64,000 nucleotides of DNA. It comes from Sphaerolaimus hirsutus. Taxonomy: Eukaryota; Nematoda; Chromadorea; Monhysterida; Sphaerolaimidae. Below the pieces are notes generated by a model. The model worked only from the letters and a program-made list of their open reading frames with translations. It did not search any database and was not told the DNA's origin. Every line of letters begins with the position of its first letter. The stretch's first letter is position 1. The stretch lies in contig OZ038457.1 of NCBI GenBank assembly GCA_964036195.1, positions 25,864,787-25,928,786 on the forward strand, in the 5' to 3' direction. Shown piece by piece: positions 61,800 through 64,000 of the stretch. The position numbers and the translations under genes are program-made.

Positions 61800-64000
61800 C
61801 TGCGGGATTTTGTATTTTTTTGTTGTGAAAATGATACATTTTACAATATTTTTGACACTTTGCACGACAATTGACATTTTACAGGATCTGGGAGGACCCC
61901 AGAGCAGGTGCCGCCACTCACAGAACCTGCAAAATGTCCTGTTAAATGTCAAATGCAATGGAAAGTATAAAAAGTCATGTAAAATTTCATGAAAAATGTA
62001 AAACATCCAGTACAAAAGAAAATTAGATTGACAAATTTGACATTTTACTGGGTATTTTACACGATTTTTGATACTTTGCATGAAATGTTTCACTTTACAG
62101 GACGTTTTATAGACTCTAGACTAGCTACAATAGTTTACTTTACACACACAATTATATTTATCAAAGTAAAAAAGCCAAAACCCCACTCACCCGATGTTCA
62201 TGCGCATAAGCTGGATTATCCGCCGCTGAATCCAACTGACCCCCATAGGATACCTGGCGCGTATCCAAATCTGATGCTGTAGAACTGGTAACATAATGTC
62301 CATTCTGTGTGCCATTTTGGGCACCCCCCGCGCCCTCGGCACCCCCCGTTTCCCAATGGTGATTTCTTTGTTGCGTTTCGAAACTGTCAGGACTGGGACT
62401 GTGGCTGTTTCCCGCTAATCTGAGGGGGGGGGATTCTTTCTTGGGATCTTTGATTAATTGTATTTGAAATTGGAGGCTTTTGAAGTGTCTTCAGAGGAGC
62501 AAAAATTATGTATTTATGTGAGGTGGTGCTGGGTGTATTTGGCAGGGGTGTGTTGGTGCACAAGTAAACCCGGTGCACAAGTCGCAAAAGTAGTAGAAGG
62601 ACGCCATGGTGCCACGGTACCATACTGAACCCCTGCAGTGCCCATGAAGACCCAGTGCGTAATTATGAGGGTCGTACCTAAGCAACAGGTCTACATTGCC
62701 ACTGGACATTGTTACTTGTGCACCGGGTTTACTTGTGCACTGGTCCTGCCCTGTATTTGGCATAAATAATGGCCGTGGAGACAGCTTTTCATCCTTGTTA
62801 GCGTTTTTAAGTGGTATTTTCTGCATGAATACATTGAGCGTAATCATGTTTTCAGAATAATACATTGGAGCAGTGGGACAACATTAGCTGAAATTACATA
62901 AATACACAAAGATTTAACAGGTAAATATTACATTATATGCAAGCAGACCCTGCCTTTCAATTCACTCAAAAAAATCACCCCCTCCCACCTCAAATGTCCA
63001 CTCTGCGTGGTGCCATTTCTAATATGAAGATGGTTCTGATCACCATTAACCGTACTCTTCCTGTACAAACACGCGGCTGCGGCACACAAGGCGCATAGAA
63101 GGACCCCCGCAAAAACACACACGGCTACTATGAGACCCATGGCTGCAGCGTCTTGACCGGGGGTGCCACCAGTGCTCGAGTCTGGGGGAGGGTCGCTATA
63201 GGGTTTTTTTCGCCTCACTTGACAGACTAGTTGACAGGCACACCAAATGTCAACTGGTTCCCAGCCCAATTCGAAACTGGCTCACCAGTGACACTATGCA
63301 CATATAAATATTTACTTCATGCCGCTTTTACTTATACATTGCATATATTAGTTCCAGCACGACAGTTCAGTTTGCAACATGCTGTAACACTTTTGCATTT
63401 GAACGTCTTTCGTCGGCTCGCGAGCATGCTTTGAATTGGGATGGGAACCAGTAGACATGTGGTGTCCTTGTCAACTGATGTGTGTAGGGCCTTAACGTTG
63501 GCCAGCCCCAGGTGCCATGGCGCATTTTCTCTGGTTTTGAGATGCAAAAAGTCAGGGACGTACGCAGGATTTTTGAGCGGGGGGGGGCGGATTGTATACG
63601 GAGCCCGGCGAACGGGGGGGGGGGCGGCGCCCCCCCCCCCTAAATTTTGGCCCATTAGTAAAGAAATGGCGCCATGGTCTAAAAAAATTTTAGAAGTGCC
63701 TACAAAATCGCTTTAGAAAAGTGCCATTTCTGGCAAATTTTTATGTCCGGCCCGGGAACGGGGGGGGGGGGGCGGCCGCCCCCCCCCCCGCCCCCCCCCC
63801 CCCCCTGCGTACGTCCTTGCAAAAAGTCAATCAAACTGTTTTTTGAACACGCTCACCTGCACCCACGAGGGGCTTATTGACAATTCGGACACTGTCACTT
63901 TTCGCTCTGTAAGTGTATCCATCGTGAACAAAGTAGAATGCATTCGCGGCAATTTTCGATTTAATTTTCTCCGCGAAATATGGAGCTTGGGGTCCAGTTA
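61653..64000 (-). CDS. Single-pass membrane protein, 3' end of gene
   Basis: Four minus-strand exons in frame: 64000-63857 (continues beyond the window), 63181-62989, 62419-62191, 61799-61653. The first gives PYFAEKIKSKIAANAFYFVH and DGYTYRAKSDSVRIVNKPLV, a beta-rich ectodomain end. The second has a Ser/Gly/Pro stalk and a membrane segment GLIVAVCVFAGVLLCALCAA followed by CLYRK. The tail contains SPSPDSFETQQRNHH, a Gly/Ala run, ADNPAYAHEHR and ends VDAKLYY. The NPAY motif is of the NPxY endocytosis/PTB type. The ectodomain could be of fibronectin type III or another beta fold. I do not recognise the family. All phases agree. Confidence 0.78.
61840..62120. repeat. TGTAAAATG foldback(s) in the membrane protein intron
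   Basis: CACTTTGCACGACAATTGAC and CATTTTACAGGATCTGGGAG form one end. A second set, CTCACAGAACCTGCAAAATG to TTTACAGGACGTTTTATAG, follows directly. Two related foldbacks in tandem or one rearranged copy. Confidence 0.6.
62191..62419 (-). CDS. Membrane protein exon: cytoplasmic tail
   Basis: After ACCCCCTCAG-type C-rich acceptor it codes LAGNSHSPSPDSFETQQRNH, a Gly/Ala stretch, QNGTQNGHYVTSSTASDLDT and DSAADNPAYAHEHR. The donor is the consensus GTGAGT. Confidence 0.8.
62420..62988. other. Intron of the membrane protein gene
   Basis: Contains an inverted repeat of GTGCACAAGTAAACCCGGTG and CACCGGGTTTACTTGTGCAC around 62,550-62,740. The latter is followed by a TGGTCCTGCCCTGTATTTGG flank that mirrors TATTTGGCAGGGGTGTG. 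Likely a small foldback element. Confidence 0.6.
62989..63181 (-). CDS. Membrane protein exon: stalk, transmembrane helix, basic stop-transfer
   Basis: After CCCTCCCCCAG it codes DSSTGGTPGQDAAAMGLIVA, VCVFAGVLLCALCAAAACLY, RKSTVNGDQNHLHIRNGTTQ and SGHL. The hydrophobic run is about 23 residues and is followed by RK, as expected of a type I orientation. Confidence 0.85.
63225..63492. repeat. TAGTTGACA...TGTGTAGGGCC element
   Basis: ACTAGTTGACAGGCACACCA at the left and GTCAACTGATGTGTGTAGGG at the right. A second inverted pair, ATGTCAACTGGTTCCCAGCC and GGGATGGGAACCAGTAGACA, lies inside. Confidence 0.65.
63553..63819. mobile_element. hAT-like element with poly-G/poly-C arms
   Basis: CAGGGACGTACGCAGGATTT at the left and CCCTGCGTACGTCCTTG at the right between duplications CAAAAAGT (63,545-63,552 and 63,820-63,827). 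Two G-run/C-run hairpins are inside. It lies in an intron of the membrane protein gene. Confidence 0.85.
63857..64000 (-). CDS. Membrane protein exon: end of ectodomain (runs off window)
   Basis: Open in frame from the window edge to GTGGGTGCAG|GTGAGC. Codes GPQAPYFAEKIKSKIAANAF, YFVHDGYTYRAKSDSVRIVN and KPLVGA. Alternating hydrophobic pattern suggests beta strands. The 5' part of the gene lies outside. Confidence 0.75.

Overview
This 64 kb window comes from the nuclear genome of an invertebrate animal, most likely a protostome. Its genes are split by many GT-AG introns. The main gene has the domain order of insect Zasp52 and vertebrate LDB3. The space between exons is packed with short, non-coding, inverted-repeat mobile elements. 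I see no bacterial operon, CRISPR array, rRNA or tRNA. The species cannot be named from the sequence alone.

Genes. (1) 16.4-31.8 kb, plus strand: a PDZ and four-LIM Z-disc scaffold protein of the ZASP/LDB3 type. Seventeen coding exons keep one reading frame from ATG to stop (852 residues predicted). (2) 25.1-27.5 kb, plus strand: an unrecognised multi-exon gene nested in the 3.9 kb intron before exon 13 of gene 1. (3) 52.8-37.0 kb, minus strand: an SPT2-type histone H3-H4 chaperone (SPTY2D1 homologue). Its N-terminal basic block and C-terminal acidic/FGYD block are clear, and its middle exons are less certain. (4) 61.7-64.0 kb and beyond, minus strand: the 3' end of a single-pass membrane protein gene. 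Nothing convincing is coded in 0-16.3 kb, or between genes 3 and 4 apart from a decayed Pao/BEL polymerase.

Mobile DNA. At least twenty elements start with TAGGG-, TAGTG-, TAGCG-, CAGGG- or CATAG-type ends, finish with the reverse complement, and lie between 8-bp direct repeats. That is the signature of hAT-superfamily transposons. Their arms are short-word arrays, and the word differs by family: GGGATC, ATATCG, CCGTTTTCC, GCGCCATG, CTCGAGT, AAAAACG, ACGTTTAC or AAAATA. One copy (53.5-55.7 kb) carries a broken Pao/BEL pol segment inside its arms. Other families are TA-flanked mariner-like elements (19.1 and 38.2 kb), a 3.5 kb palindrome with a Tc1/mariner transposase remnant (47.9-51.4 kb), a near-perfect foldback present three times (14.2, 30.5 and 57.7 kb), a TAAAATG-rich foldback beside several exons, and a G/C-run palindrome ending in ACCGTATT.

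Insertions are nested up to three deep, so relative ages can be read directly. In the SPT2 gene several insertions lie within a few bases of splice sites.
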